From contig DATMAB010000010.1 of assembly GCA_035573675.1 (NCBI GenBank), positions 186,001 to 250,000 of the forward strand: DNA of 64,000 nt, read 5' to 3'. Source of the stretch: Terriglobales bacterium (GTDB lineage: Bacteria; Acidobacteriota; Terriglobia; Terriglobales; Acidobacteriaceae). This document shows positions 1 through 9,246 of this stretch, one piece after another. Under the pieces are notes generated by a model. The model was not told the DNA's origin and made no database searches. It was given only the letters and a program-made list of their open reading frames with translations. Numbering within the stretch: position 1 is the first letter of the stretch; each line of letters begins with the position of its first letter. A program made the translations under genes and the position numbers.

Positions 1-291
1 AACCAGATGCGCCACTTCGCCGAAATGACCGGCGGCCGCTGGTACAAGCCGCGCTTCGAGGGCGAGTTCCCCGGTATCTTCCGCGAGATCGCCGCCATCA
101 CGCGCAACCAGTACACGCTCTCTTACCACCCCACCAACCGGGCGCTGGACGGCAGCTATCGCAAGATCAAGGTGGAGCTGGTGGCGCCCGATGGCAGCGG
201 CCCGTTGAAGGTGAAGAACGAGAAGAACAAGGACGTTAAAGTCCAGATCATCGCCCGCGAAGGCTACACCGCGCGACACGTGGTGGATTAA
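1..291 (+). CDS. VWFA-related acidobacterial-domain protein, C-terminal part
   Basis: The frame is open from base 1 and ends at a TAA at 289-291, giving 96 residues of a protein that starts outside the window. The piece contains a FREIAAITRNQYTLSYHP-like stretch followed by a basic KVELVAPDGSG segment and ends ...GYTARHVVD. This is the usual C-terminal end of the large family called VWFA-related acidobacterial domain proteins, which are secreted and have a von Willebrand A fold with a possible MIDAS site. The MIDAS region is outside the window. The specific role is unknown. The family name rests on resemblance of this tail only, and it is one of the lineage clues. Confidence 0.75.
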   Translation, partial: NQMRHFAEMTGGRWYKPRFEGEFPGIFREIAAITRNQYTLSYHPTNRALDGSYRKIKVELVAPDGSGPLKVKNEKNKDVKVQIIAREGYTARHVVD

Positions 292-296
292 CACCA

Positions 297-326
297 GTTG
301 TCAGTTGCCGGTTGTCGGTTATCTGT
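297..326. repeat. short modular repeat of GTTGTCAG-like units
   Basis: Just after the VWA stop codon lie near-repeats of an 8-nt unit (gttgtcag, gttgccgg, gttgtcgg). This is the same style of short tandem module as the other repeat entries in this window. No gene was found in 292-409. Confidence 0.5.
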
Positions 327-409
327 CTCCGGAATCAGGTCCGGGGGCAAAGCCGCTAGGCGTGGCGACGACCAAGCGGACGACTGAGAGCTGACGACGG
401 AAGACTGCC

Positions 410-1159
410 TTACTGCTGCGGCGGCTCTTCTGTGCGCTGGTTCTCCGGCTTGTTTTCCTGCTCTTCGCGCTGTTTCTGGAGCCGTTCCTGCAGTTCCTGC
501 AGGAGCTGCTGCGGAGACTTGGGTTGCTGGGGCGTGTTCTCGGGCTGTCCGGTCGCGCCGGGCTGGGTTGCCGGCGGCTCGGGTTCCGGCTCCGGCTGTT
601 CGACAATGGGCTCGATCTGCGGCTCCTGATCCAGATCCTGCGGCTCCACCTGGGTGATGTTCGGGTGCCGGTACTGTGGCGTCGCGGACGGCGGAGTCGG
701 CGGGCCGCTCCGCACGGTGAGCGTGACCGCGGTGACCGCCTGCACGTTCTCCGGGGAGCCGACGATCACGTAGTTGAAGTTCGACCCGGTCAGCAGGTCG
801 GCCAGCACCTGACGCGGCGCTCCCGGTCCCAGCCGCACGGAGACGCGCTCGGCGCTCATCGGACCTTCGACGCGCGCGCCGGTCGCCCGACCCACGGCCT
901 GCAGCACGTCGCTCAAAGTGGAGTTCTCGGCCCGGATGAAGAGCAGCCCGCCGCGGTAGATCACCTGCGGCGGCGCGGGCGGAAGCTCATGCGGCAGCAG
1001 CGGCCGTTGCTCCGGCGCCGGTTCGGTCGCCGCGGCCGGCGGCGACTTCTTCTGCGCCAGCGCGCGCTTCTTCGCGGGCGCAGTCGTGGCTGCCGCAAAC
1101 GGAAGCGCCAGGGTTCCCGCCAGGGTTACTGCAGCGATGGTTGCGCGCATCGTCATCAT
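410..1159 (-). CDS. secreted proline/glutamine-rich protein with STN-like fold
   Basis: About 249 residues. ATG at 1159 is chosen because a signal peptide follows (MRATIAAVTLAGTLALPFAAA). ATGs at 1156 and 1150 are alternatives, and no clear ribosome binding site separates them. Residues about 70-150 (GGLLFIRAENSTLSDVLQAV, then ...VSVRLGPGAPRQVLADLLTGSNFNYVIVG) look like the secretin/TonB short N-terminal (STN) fold. The last 100 residues are low complexity, rich in Pro, Gln and Glu. The protein probably acts in the periplasm or at the envelope, possibly as a small partner of a secretin. No partner is adjacent and the specific function is unknown. The gene is divergent from the gene starting at 1246. 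Confidence 0.7.
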   Translation of the reverse strand: MMTMRATIAAVTLAGTLALPFAAATTAPAKKRALAQKKSPPAAATEPAPEQRPLLPHELPPAPPQVIYRGGLLFIRAENSTLSDVLQAVGRATGARVEGPMSAERVSVRLGPGAPRQVLADLLTGSNFNYVIVGSPENVQAVTAVTLTVRSGPPTPPSATPQYRHPNITQVEPQDLDQEPQIEPIVEQPEPEPEPPATQPGATGQPENTPQQPKSPQQLLQELQERLQKQREEQENKPENQRTEEPPQQ

Positions 1160-1245
1160 GCTACCGCGCCGCACCGGATTCTACACCGCTTGGATGTTGC
1201 CCCGTCCGTCGCAGCTTGGCATATCATGAGCGCATAGGGCCTGCC

Positions 1246-2277
1246 GTGTCGAGACTTCGCTTTCATCTCTTTCTGGCGCTCTGGGCTGCGCTGGCTTCGC
1301 CGGGGGCGCGCGCGCAGACCTGCACGACGCTGGAGGAGATGTTCCCGGCCACCCGCGACGCCATCCAGAACACGGCGCGTCGTTATTGGGAAGCGGCCGC
1401 GCGCGCGGACACGGAAGCGCTTCGCCAGGCCGCCATTCCGGCCGTGGCCGCCGGATTCCAGCCCATCGCCGACGCCGTCCGTGCGCACCGCGAACTGCTG
1501 GCCACAGCGCAGCCCACACTGCGCGCCGCCTACCTGCTGGAAACCGATGGCGACCAGCCGCAGCCACGCGTGAGCTTCTACTGCGGCGTCTATCGCACGC
1601 CGGGCTGGCTGGGCTTCACTTTCACGGACCTCGAGCCCGGGCGTTATGCGGTGGTGCTGTTCGACCTCACGGCTCCCGCGGGCCCGCACACGTTTTCGCT
1701 GGTGCTGCGCCAGGAGCCGCCGCCCGCCATGGCCACACCCGACGTCGCCCTGGCGCAACCCTGGAATCTCGCCGGCCTCTACCTGAAGCCCTCCACGCTG
1801 ATGGGTCACGATGCGCAGTGGTTCCTGGAAAAGGCGCGCGCCTTTCAGCTTTCCGGCCAGCCCCGCAATGCCTGGTTCTACTATCTGCTGGCGCGCGATC
1901 TGCTTGCGCCCGTGCCCTTCATCGGCACCGAATTGCTGGACAACATTTACGACGAGCAGCAGCAGGTGCGTCCCGCCGAGCTTCCCTACGACCAGCCGCT
2001 GAGCCTGGCGGTAGGCGGCCGCAGCGTACGTCTCACGCACATTTTCCCCGTGCCGGCCGAGCAGGGCCTGCTGCTGGTGCTGAAGTACGAAGCGGCCGAC
2101 GTCTCCGACTCCGCCAAGGCCGGGGCGCAGAACCTGGCCGTCAGCCGCGCCTTCCTGGCGCGCTTCCCGGAATATCGCAATGCCTTCGAGGGTGTGGTGG
2201 CGCGCGCCGTCGAACCCTCCGGCCGCGACTACGGCTCGCTGGTGATGATGAAAGACCTGGCCGCCGGACCGCGCTGA
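1246..2277 (+). CDS. secreted protein of unknown function
   Basis: About 343 residues from GTG at 1246. The open frame extends upstream to 1141, but the hydrophobic stretch RFHLFLALWAALASPGARAQ directly after the GTG makes a convincing signal peptide with an AxA-type cleavage site. The mature part (CTTLEEMFPATRDAIQNTARRYWEAAARAD...) starts with a helical segment and continues into a beta-rich region. I do not recognise a named family. It converges on the gene at 2356-2676, with a bidirectional terminator between them. Confidence 0.7.
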   Translation: MSRLRFHLFLALWAALASPGARAQTCTTLEEMFPATRDAIQNTARRYWEAAARADTEALRQAAIPAVAAGFQPIADAVRAHRELLATAQPTLRAAYLLETDGDQPQPRVSFYCGVYRTPGWLGFTFTDLEPGRYAVVLFDLTAPAGPHTFSLVLRQEPPPAMATPDVALAQPWNLAGLYLKPSTLMGHDAQWFLEKARAFQLSGQPRNAWFYYLLARDLLAPVPFIGTELLDNIYDEQQQVRPAELPYDQPLSLAVGGRSVRLTHIFPVPAEQGLLLVLKYEAADVSDSAKAGAQNLAVSRAFLARFPEYRNAFEGVVARAVEPSGRDYGSLVMMKDLAAGPR

Positions 2278-2317
2278 ACTCACGCGCTCCGCTCTCTGCT
2301 TCGCCTGTGAAGACACC

Positions 2318-2352
2318 AAGGGCCCGGCTCTTCCACGGTCCGGGCCCTTTTC
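2318..2352. terminator. bidirectional intrinsic terminator
   Basis: AAGGGCCCGG (2318-2327) pairs perfectly with CCGGGCCCTT (2340-2349) around a 12-nt loop. It is flanked by AA on one side and TTTT on the other. It sits between two convergent genes and can serve both strands. Confidence 0.8.
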
Positions 2353-2355
2353 GGT

Positions 2356-2676
2356 TTACGCCGCTTTGGCGGAAATCTTGTGAGGTGTGGAGACTTCCAC
2401 GGTGAAGGTCTGGAGCGTGGGGTTGGTAGCCAGCAGGGGCTTGAGGATGTCCGCGATCTTGGGATAGTGCTCGCGGTGATAGCGCTCCGCATCCTCGCGC
2501 GTGTTCCACAGGCTGATGGCCACGACGCGTTCCGAATTGCCGTCGGCGCGCAGCACCAGCTCGTCAGTGAATCCTGTCTGCCTGCGCAGCAGCGGCAGGA
2601 TCTCGCTGTCGAACCGGTCGCGCAGTTCGTTCAGTTTGTCCTTTTTCAGGGTGAGTTCAACCATGCGAGCGAACAT
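2356..2676 (-). CDS. antibiotic biosynthesis monooxygenase (ABM)-like protein
   Basis: 106 residues from ATG at 2676. The start is decided by an AAGGAG ribosome binding site about 8 nt upstream, although the frame stays open further upstream. The sequence MFARMVELTLKKDKLNELRD...ISLWNTREDAERYHRE has the alternating strand-helix pattern of the ABM/dimeric alpha-beta barrel fold: a short metabolite-binding domain with a conserved aromatic near the middle (LW-x4-DAERY). Such proteins may be small oxygenases or only binding proteins, and the substrate cannot be inferred. It is a single-gene unit. Confidence 0.75.
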   Translation of the reverse strand: MFARMVELTLKKDKLNELRDRFDSEILPLLRRQTGFTDELVLRADGNSERVVAISLWNTREDAERYHREHYPKIADILKPLLATNPTLQTFTVEVSTPHKISAKAA

Positions 2677-2887
2677 AGAAGTGCTCCTTTCCCCGTTTGG
2701 GACGCTGGGCCCGTCGGACGCGGCCCGCGCAGGAACTCGACCGGCGGGCGGGTTGACGAAGGAATGAACGTGCAGTAACACGAAAATTCTACACCCGCTC
2801 GCGGAGCCCGGAACCGAATTCGGTTGTGGAAAAGTGCCGCCGGGTACTCGCAACTCGCTCCTCTGCTATCCTCGACAAGTTTCCCCC

Positions 2888-3625
2888 ATGCCCTTTGATC
2901 CCATCCTGCTGAGCGTGCTGCTGGGGCTGACGGCGGCGGCGGCCAACGCCTTCGGCGGCGCGGTGATCGTGCAGCGCAACTGGAGCCGCGGCTACCTGAA
3001 GTACTTTGTGGCGCTGGGCTCGGGATTCATGCTGGCCACCGCGCTGGTGGAGATGATCCCCGAAAGCCTGCACCTGGGCGGCGGCAACATCCTGGGCTTC
3101 GTGCTGATGGGCTACCTGCTGGTGCACTTCTTCGAGCACACCATCACGCCCCACTTCCACTTCGGTGAGGAGACCCACGCCGACGAGTTCATCCACTCGC
3201 ACAAGAGCTACCGGGTGTTGCTGGGACTGCTGATCCACGCCTTTTTCGACGGGATCGCCATCGCCTCCGGGTTTCTGGTCTCGCCCTGGCTGGGCTGGGT
3301 GATCTTCGTGGCCGTCTTCCTGCACAAGGTGCCGGAGGGATTCACCGTGGCCTCGGTGATGCTGGCCAGCGGCCGCAGCCGGGGCACGGCGTGGACAGCT
3401 TCAGCGCTGCTCGGCGCCGCGACGCTTGCGGGCGTGTTCTCCATGGCGCTGGCGCGCGGCGCCATCCAGGCGGCGCTGCCGCTCGCCGCCGGCGTCACCC
3501 TCTACGTCGCCGCCACCGACCTCCTCCCTGAAGTCAACCGCGAACCCGGCGTCAAGATGGCCATGGTCGTCTTCCTCGGCGTGGGACTGCTGTTCCTTTT
3601 GGATTTTGTGTTTAAGGGACACTAG
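2888..3625 (+). CDS. ZIP-family divalent metal transporter
   Basis: 245 residues from ATG at 2888, with at least seven membrane segments. The two ZIP signature helices are intact: HAFFDGIAIASGF (the HxxxDG helix) and LHKVPEGFTVASVM (the HKxPEG helix). These supply the histidines, aspartate and glutamate that bind Zn2+ or Fe2+ in the translocation path. A His-rich loop (HTITPHFHFGEETHADEFIHSHKS) lies between helices 3 and 4, as in many ZIP proteins. The role is metal uptake across the inner membrane. The metal cannot be chosen from sequence alone. Confidence 0.9.
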   Translation: MPFDPILLSVLLGLTAAAANAFGGAVIVQRNWSRGYLKYFVALGSGFMLATALVEMIPESLHLGGGNILGFVLMGYLLVHFFEHTITPHFHFGEETHADEFIHSHKSYRVLLGLLIHAFFDGIAIASGFLVSPWLGWVIFVAVFLHKVPEGFTVASVMLASGRSRGTAWTASALLGAATLAGVFSMALARGAIQAALPLAAGVTLYVAATDLLPEVNREPGVKMAMVVFLGVGLLFLLDFVFKGH

Positions 3626-3998
3626 AAGAGCAGTTCTCAGTTCTCAGTTTGATGGCGCCGATGAGGCCGTTCAAAATGCGGCCAAGCTCTGCGACCCTCG
3701 ACAAGAGCGGCTCGGCGTCCTTCTGTGTGAGATAGTTCAGGTTTTGTGCAATCAGCACCTGGGTTTCGATCTCCACCAGCGAACCGCGTGCGTGACTCAA
3801 GAAGCTTTTGAATTCTTTCTGTGAGTGCCGCGCCTGGCCCTCAGCGATATTGCTAGGCACCGACACGGCGGCGCGCCGCATCTGGCTGGTCAAACCGTAA
3901 ATCTCTTCTTTTGGAAAGCTGCGGGTCACCCGATAGATCTCGGTCACAAGTTACATCGCCTTCTGCCACGCAATGAGGTCCCTGTACGATTGGCCCAT
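3612..3998 (-). pseudogene. four-helix-bundle (23S rRNA intervening-sequence type) protein, interrupted by a nonsense codon
   Basis: The natural start is ATG at 3996-3998, with a perfect AAGGAGGT ribosome binding site upstream. It reads MGQSYRDLIAWQKAM and then TAA (3951-3953), then LVTEIYRVTRSFPKEEIYGLTSQMRRAAVSVPSNIAEG and the rest of the family. Members normally have Glu or Asp at the stop position (AMELVTEIY-like), so one G-to-T change would explain it. Either the gene is inactivated or translation restarts at GTG 3947, which lacks a ribosome binding site. The last residues (KLRTENCSSSVP) are encoded by a copy of the GTTCTCAG repeat module. Confidence 0.8.
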
Positions 3999-4025
3999 GC
4001 GACCTCCTTTGTAGTCTTTGTGTTC

Positions 4026-4083
4026 CCAAGAAACTGGGAACCGAGAACTGAGAACTTGCTTCCTGAGAACTGAGAACCGAGAA
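4026..4083. repeat. GTTCTCAG-type repeat modules (family A)
   Basis: Two clusters of units related to GAACTGAGAACCGAGAACTGAGAAC sit between the ychF stop and the four-helix-bundle gene. The same module occurs at 3633-3652, 9892-9918, 19617-19652 (inside nrdJ), 60118-60153 and 60806-60841. Confidence 0.85.
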
Positions 4084-4090
4084 CTTTACT

Positions 4091-5170
4091 TTATCCGCTG
4101 TGCCTCACATGCACCACGTCTCCATCCCTCACCTCGTAGTCCTTCCCTTCCAGCCGCAGCGTTCCGGCGGCGCGGGCGCCGGCCTCGGAGCCGGCGGCCA
4201 GCAGGTCGTCCCAGCGCACGGTCTCGGCGCGGATGAAGTGCTTGGCCAGGTCGGAGTGGATCACGCCCGCCGCCTCCACGGCCTTTGAGCCGCGGGCCAC
4301 CGTCCAGGCGCGGCATTCGTCCTCGCCCACCGTGAAGAACGAGATCAGTCCCAGCAGTTCGTAGGTCTTGCGGATCAGCCGTACCAGGCCGCTTTCTTTG
4401 AGGCCATAGCTGGCCAGGAACTCGGCGGCTTCGGCGTCGCTCATCTCCGCCAGTTCGGCTTCCACCTTGCCGCACACCGCCGTGACCGACGTATGCGGAT
4501 GCCTGGCCGCTTCCGCCAGTCCGAACTTTTCCGCCGCGTGCTCCAGTTCCCCGCCCAGGTCGGCGCTCTCGCCCACGTTCACCACCGCCAGCAGCGGCTT
4601 CTCACTCAGGAACATGAAGCCGCGCACGCGCTTCTTGTCTTCCGGCGTCATCTCCATCTCGCGCAGCGGACGCTCTTTCTCCAGGTGCGCCTTTGCGCGC
4701 AGCAGCAGTTCGTGTTCGCGCTCCAGGTCCGCCGACTTGCTTTTCTTCAGGTCTTTCTCCAATCGCTCCAGGCGCTTCTCGATCTGGCCCAGGTCGCTGA
4801 CCATCAGATCGAAATCCACGTTCTTCAGATCGCGCGCCGGATCGATGGGCCCCACGTGCGGAATGGTGGGATCGTCGAAGGCGCGCAGCACGTGCGCCAG
4901 CGCGTCCACGGTGCGCAGCGTGCCGAGGTACGCGGTCTCCTTCAGCGCCTCCTGGCCGATGGCCGCGACGTCCACGTACTCGACGGAAGCGTGCACCGTC
5001 TTGCGCGGCTTATACAGCGCGGCCAGCCGGTCCAGGCGCTCGTCCGGCACTTTGGCCACGCCCAGATGCGCCTCGCGCGGGTTGGCGTGCGCCTCCAGAT
5101 GCGCCCGCGTCAGGATCTTGAACAGCGACGTCTTCCCCACCTGCGGTAACCCGATGATTCCGGTTTTCAT
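4091..5170 (-). CDS. ychF: ribosome-binding ATPase YchF
   Basis: 359 residues, close to the usual 363. The P-loop is GLPQVGKTS near residue 8. The nucleotide-specificity motif is NVGE (AVVNVGES) instead of NKxD, the known change that makes this Obg-family protein prefer ATP over GTP. A coiled-coil segment (IEKRLERLEKDLKKSKSADLEREHELLLRAKAHLEKE) follows the switch regions. A TGS domain ends the protein (FFTVGEDECRAWTVARGS...DGDVVHVRHSG). YchF is universal and acts on ribosomes and in oxidative-stress responses. It is transcribed alone here. The ATG at 5170 lies directly upstream of the P-loop strand. Confidence 0.96.
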   Translation of the reverse strand: MKTGIIGLPQVGKTSLFKILTRAHLEAHANPREAHLGVAKVPDERLDRLAALYKPRKTVHASVEYVDVAAIGQEALKETAYLGTLRTVDALAHVLRAFDDPTIPHVGPIDPARDLKNVDFDLMVSDLGQIEKRLERLEKDLKKSKSADLEREHELLLRAKAHLEKERPLREMEMTPEDKKRVRGFMFLSEKPLLAVVNVGESADLGGELEHAAEKFGLAEAARHPHTSVTAVCGKVEAELAEMSDAEAAEFLASYGLKESGLVRLIRKTYELLGLISFFTVGEDECRAWTVARGSKAVEAAGVIHSDLAKHFIRAETVRWDDLLAAGSEAGARAAGTLRLEGKDYEVRDGDVVHVRHSG

Positions 5171-5608
5171 AGTCAGTGGCCAGACCCAGTTGCCAGTACC
5201 CAGTTCGAGCTACTGGCTGCTGGCTCCTAGCTTAATGCATTGACGGGGAAGGCTTTCCGCCGTCCGCTTTCCGCCGTCCGCTTTCCGTCGTCCGCTTTCC
5301 GTCAAGCAGAAGCTTCCGCCTCGGATTGACGCGGATGAACGCGGATTGGGCAAGGGACAAGCGAAGCCGAAAGCGGACAGCGGAAGGCGGAGAGCGGCGT
5401 TGCGGGCTTTGCCCGCAACGCCTAGCACCTTCGTGCCACCCGAATAGCACTCTCGGTCAATTGTCCGGTTGGCCGAACGGACGGGAAAATTGTTGCGCTT
5501 GTCCCCCAGCGGTTCTGCCCCGCTTCTCTCAAGCTGCTGAGGCAGTCAACAGGGCCCCCTGAGTTGCGGCGACGTGTCGCCTGACGACGCGTCCCGGAAG
5601 AGGTTTTT
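5171..5608. repeat. intergenic region with a 14-nt tandem repeat and a perfect 12-bp hairpin
   Basis: No gene seen. It holds CCAGTTGCC/GGCTCCTAG-type units (5173-5230). A 14-nt unit GCTTTCCGCCGTCC follows, repeated 3.7 times (5252-5303). Next is an ATCCGCG-type module in inverted orientation (5322-5347) with further copies of the CTTTCCG type. A 12-bp perfect stem (5396-5407 with 5411-5422, loop TTT) follows; it has no T-tract after it, so termination is doubtful. The last 170 bases precede the Kelch/PKD gene and show no clear promoter. Confidence 0.75.
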
Positions 5609-8600
5609 ATGACACGCTTCGCGAAGCTTTTCGCGATCACATTCGTTCTGGTGCTGGCCTGCGGAGTGTTCCTGCGCGGCTCGTTGCCCCAGGTTTCGAC
5701 CGGCGCCTTCCAGAGCGGCGCCGAAATGGCGGAAGCCCGCACCGGCGGCGCAGCCGTCACGCTCGACGACGGCCGTCTGCTGGTCTTCGGCGGAACCACG
5801 GCGTCTGGCGGCGCGACCAACGCCGTCCAGGTCTTCGACCCCGCCTCGAACTCGTGGAGCGACCTGGGCGTGGTCATGCTCGACGCCCGCAGCGGGCACA
5901 GCGCCACGGCGCTGGCCGACGGACGCATCCTGCTGGCCGGCGGCGAAAACTCTTCCGGCCCGCTCTCCTCGCTTGAACTCTACGACCCGGCCTCCAACAG
6001 CTTCGCTTCCGCCGGCACGCTTTCCGCCGCGCGCAAGTCGCACGGCGCCGCCCGCCTGCCCGACGGCCGCGTCCTGATTATCGGCGGCTCCGATGGCTCC
6101 AACGCTTTGGCCTCATCCGAAATCTATGATCCCGAATCCGGCAGCGTCTCTGCCGGCCCCTCGATGTCCGCGCCGCGCTCCGGCGCGAGCGTGACCGCGT
6201 TGCTCGACGGCAAAGTCCTCATCGCCGGCGGTAATAACGGCGAAGCTGACCTCGCCTCCACCGAAATCTACAACCCCGCCGACGGCAGTTTCTCCGCTGG
6301 CGCCAATCTTTCGGTTCCACGCAGCGGCCATACCGCCATCCTTCTTCCTAGCAACAATTCTGTGCTGATTGCCGGCGGCTCCTCGGCCGGCTCTGATCTC
6401 TCATCCGCCGAGCTGTATGTCCCCTGGACCGCAAGCGTCAGCGCCACCGGCGCGATGTCCGCCGCGCGCTCGGGCGCTGCCGGCAGCGGGCTCAAGCAGG
6501 ACGGGATTGCCCTGGTCGCCGGCGGTAGCGGCTCGCAAAGTTCCGAGCTGTATGGGTTTGCAACGGTGAAGACGGACGAGCGCGATTACGCTCCGGGAAC
6601 GACGGTGCACATCACGGGCACGGGATGGCAGCCGGGCGAGACAGTGACGTTGCTCTTGCACGAAGCCGTTGAGCCGCCCATCCACGGCGACCGCATGCTT
6701 ACGGCAGTGGCAGATGCCTTTGGGAATATTGCAAACAGCGAGTTCGCCCCGGAGGAGCACGACTTCGGCGTCCGGTTTTACTTGACAGCCTCTAGTGGTG
6801 CATCCCAAGCACAGACGACGTTCACAGACGCTGTCAACATCAACTCGTTCGCCTCGGATTGCGCCACGGCGTCTGACTCTTTCACCAGCGGAACTACGGT
6901 TTGCGCAAAGGCGACGGGCCTAGGCAGCAACGCTTCAGGCAAGATTGAGTGGTGGGCGCCGGGGGCTGTATCGGCAACGCGAACGACCACCTTTGGCCCG
7001 CTGAACGGCAATGCCATCGATAGCTTTGCCCCGTCGACTTGCGGCACATGGACGCTGAAGGTTTACAAGCCTGCCACCACCTTCGAAGACGACGACACGT
7101 TCGAGGTGACGAATTGCAATTCCACCCCCTCGGTCACCGCCAACAACCAGTCTTTCGACGAGGGTACCTCGACCAACTACAGCGCGAGCTGGAGCGACCC
7201 GGATGCCGGCCAGTCCCACACCTGCACGATCGACTTTGGGGACGGCGGCGGGCCTCAAGCCGGAACGATTTCTCCGGCTCAGCCTTCTACCAGCGGCACC
7301 TGCTCGGCGAGCCATACCTACGCTGATGGCCCGAACAGCTACACCATCACGGTCAGCGTAAGCGACGGAACGGCGTCCGGCAGCGACACTGCCACGGCAA
7401 CCGTCAACAACCTCAACCCGTCCATCAGCAGCGTCACCAACGATGGTCCCATCACCGAAGGCTCCAGCGCCACCATCACCGTGACCGCTTCTGACCCGGC
7501 CGGGGTCAACGACCCGCTCAGCTACGAATTCGACTGCAACAACGACAGCACCTACGAAATCGGGCCGCAGTCCGGCAACACCGCCTCCTGCTCGTATGCC
7601 GATAACGGCAGTTACCCAGTGAACGTCCGCGTGACCGACGGTGACGGCGGTTCGGCCACGGATTCCACCACGGTCCAGGTGAACAACGCAGCGCCGGTGG
7701 TGACCGCGCCTGCCGACCAGACGGCCGATGAAGCCACGAGCAAGTCCTTCAGTCTCGGCTCCTTCTCCGACGCCGGCGTCAACGACGGGCCGTGGGATGT
7801 CAGCGTGGACTGGGGTGATGGCTCAACCGACACGACCTTCAGCGTGGCGTCTCAGGGTTCGCTGGGCTCACAGTCCCACACCTACGCCGACAATGGCCTG
7901 TACACAGTCACCGTGACCGTGGAAGACAAGGACGGCGACAGCGGCAACACCACCTTCCAGGTGGACGTGGCCAACCTGCCGCCGGAGATCACGAACGTTT
8001 CCAACAACGGCCCCGTGAATGAGGGCTCGCCAGTGGACATCACCGTGACGGCTTCGGACCCGGCCGGAGCTGCCGATCCGCTCAGCTACAGCTTCGACTG
8101 CAACAACGACAGCGTCTACGAAGTGGGGCCGCAGTCGAGCGCCACCGGCTCGTGCACGTTCGCCGATAACGGCACGTACACGGTGGGCGTGAAAGTGGAT
8201 GACGGGGACGGTGGCGTCGACACGGATTCCACCGTGGTCGCCGTGAACAACGTGGCTCCGTCCGTCAACGCGCCGACCTTCAGTCCCGGCAGTTCGGTGG
8301 ACGAAGGCACCAACGTGACCGTTTCCGCCAGCTTCAGCGACCCCGGAGCGGACACGCATACCTGCACCATCAACTTCGGCGACGGCTCCAGCGTTGCCGG
8401 CACTGTGAGTGAGACGGTCGGCAACCCGACGACCGGGACCTGCTCGGCCAGCCACGTCTACGCCGACGATAACCCCACCGGCACGTCTTCGGACGTCTAC
8501 AGCGCGACCGTAACCGTCACCGACGACGAGGGCGACTCCGGAAACAACAGCAGCAACATCACCGTCAATAACGTGGCCCCGAACGTGACCGCGGCCTTCA

Positions 8601-9226
8601 CGTCTACGTCCGTGAGCTGCGGCACCAATAACGCCACGCTCAGCTTCAGCTTCACCGACCCGGGCACGGATACCTTCACCGCTTCGGTGGATTGGGGCGA
8701 TGGCTCCGGCGTGCAGTCCCTCGGCGCGGTCACGAAGGGAACGACGATCAACGTCTCCCATACCTACGCATCGGCCGGGATGTACAACGCAACGGTTACG
8801 GTGACCGATGACGACACCGGCCAGGGCTCGGACAGCAACAACCCCGTCACCGTCAACTTCACCATCGTGGGCGGCGGCGTGCTGCCTCCCATCAATCAGG
8901 ATGGCTCCAGCATCTTTAAGAGCAAGAGCACTATCCCGGTGAAGGTGAAGCTGCAGAACTGCGACGGATCGTATCCCAGCAACCTGACGCCGCAGATCCG
9001 CTACTACCTCTATACCAACAATGCGCCGGTCGGCGACCCCAACGAGCCGCTTTCGACCAGCGCGGCTGACACCACGGGCGTGATGCGTTTTGACTCGATC
9101 GCGCAGCAGTACATTTACAACCTGGCAGGCAAGTCGCTGCCTGATCCGGCTGCGACATATCTGGTTCGCATAACGATTCCAGCGACCAATCAGACCATCG
9201 ATGCGATCTTTGGTCTGAAACCGTAA
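5609..9226 (+). CDS. giant secreted Kelch-repeat / PKD-domain protein
   Basis: 1205 residues. Signal peptide: RFAKLFAITFVLVLACGVFLRG. Residues about 35-315 are six Kelch-like blades with the recurring pattern LDDGRLLVFGG / LADGRILLAGG / LPDGRVLIIGG and Y(D/N)P...S. Next come an YAPGTTVHITGTGWQPGETV beta-sandwich, a cysteine-containing domain, then about six PKD-like domains. These recur as DEGT...GDGS...SHTYAD...TVTVTD, with two near-duplicates around SYxFDCNNDS-YE-GPQS. The C-terminal 110 residues (SIFKSKSTIPVKVKLQNCDGSYP...) are a beta domain often found at the end of such proteins. It is likely an extracellular adhesion or surface protein. There is no catalytic motif and no obvious anchor. 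A terminator follows the gene. Confidence 0.88.
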   Translation: MTRFAKLFAITFVLVLACGVFLRGSLPQVSTGAFQSGAEMAEARTGGAAVTLDDGRLLVFGGTTASGGATNAVQVFDPASNSWSDLGVVMLDARSGHSATALADGRILLAGGENSSGPLSSLELYDPASNSFASAGTLSAARKSHGAARLPDGRVLIIGGSDGSNALASSEIYDPESGSVSAGPSMSAPRSGASVTALLDGKVLIAGGNNGEADLASTEIYNPADGSFSAGANLSVPRSGHTAILLPSNNSVLIAGGSSAGSDLSSAELYVPWTASVSATGAMSAARSGAAGSGLKQDGIALVAGGSGSQSSELYGFATVKTDERDYAPGTTVHITGTGWQPGETVTLLLHEAVEPPIHGDRMLTAVADAFGNIANSEFAPEEHDFGVRFYLTASSGASQAQTTFTDAVNINSFASDCATASDSFTSGTTVCAKATGLGSNASGKIEWWAPGAVSATRTTTFGPLNGNAIDSFAPSTCGTWTLKVYKPATTFEDDDTFEVTNCNSTPSVTANNQSFDEGTSTNYSASWSDPDAGQSHTCTIDFGDGGGPQAGTISPAQPSTSGTCSASHTYADGPNSYTITVSVSDGTASGSDTATATVNNLNPSISSVTNDGPITEGSSATITVTASDPAGVNDPLSYEFDCNNDSTYEIGPQSGNTASCSYADNGSYPVNVRVTDGDGGSATDSTTVQVNNAAPVVTAPADQTADEATSKSFSLGSFSDAGVNDGPWDVSVDWGDGSTDTTFSVASQGSLGSQSHTYADNGLYTVTVTVEDKDGDSGNTTFQVDVANLPPEITNVSNNGPVNEGSPVDITVTASDPAGAADPLSYSFDCNNDSVYEVGPQSSATGSCTFADNGTYTVGVKVDDGDGGVDTDSTVVAVNNVAPSVNAPTFSPGSSVDEGTNVTVSASFSDPGADTHTCTINFGDGSSVAGTVSETVGNPTTGTCSASHVYADDNPTGTSSDVYSATVTVTDDEGDSGNNSSNITVNNVAPNVTAAFTSTSVSCGTNNATLSFSFTDPGTDTFTASVDWGDGSGVQSLGAVTKGTTINVSHTYASAGMYNATVTVTDDDTGQGSDSNNPVTVNFTIVGGGVLPPINQDGSSIFKSKSTIPVKVKLQNCDGSYPSNLTPQIRYYLYTNNAPVGDPNEPLSTSAADTTGVMRFDSIAQQYIYNLAGKSLPDPAATYLVRITIPATNQTIDAIFGLKP

Positions 9227-9246
9227 CGACTTCCCTGACCGGAAGC

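Noticed and set aside
5252-5303. CRISPR-like tandem repeat
   Set aside because: The 14-nt unit repeats head to tail without spacers, and no cas genes are present. It is a micro-tandem module like others in the window.
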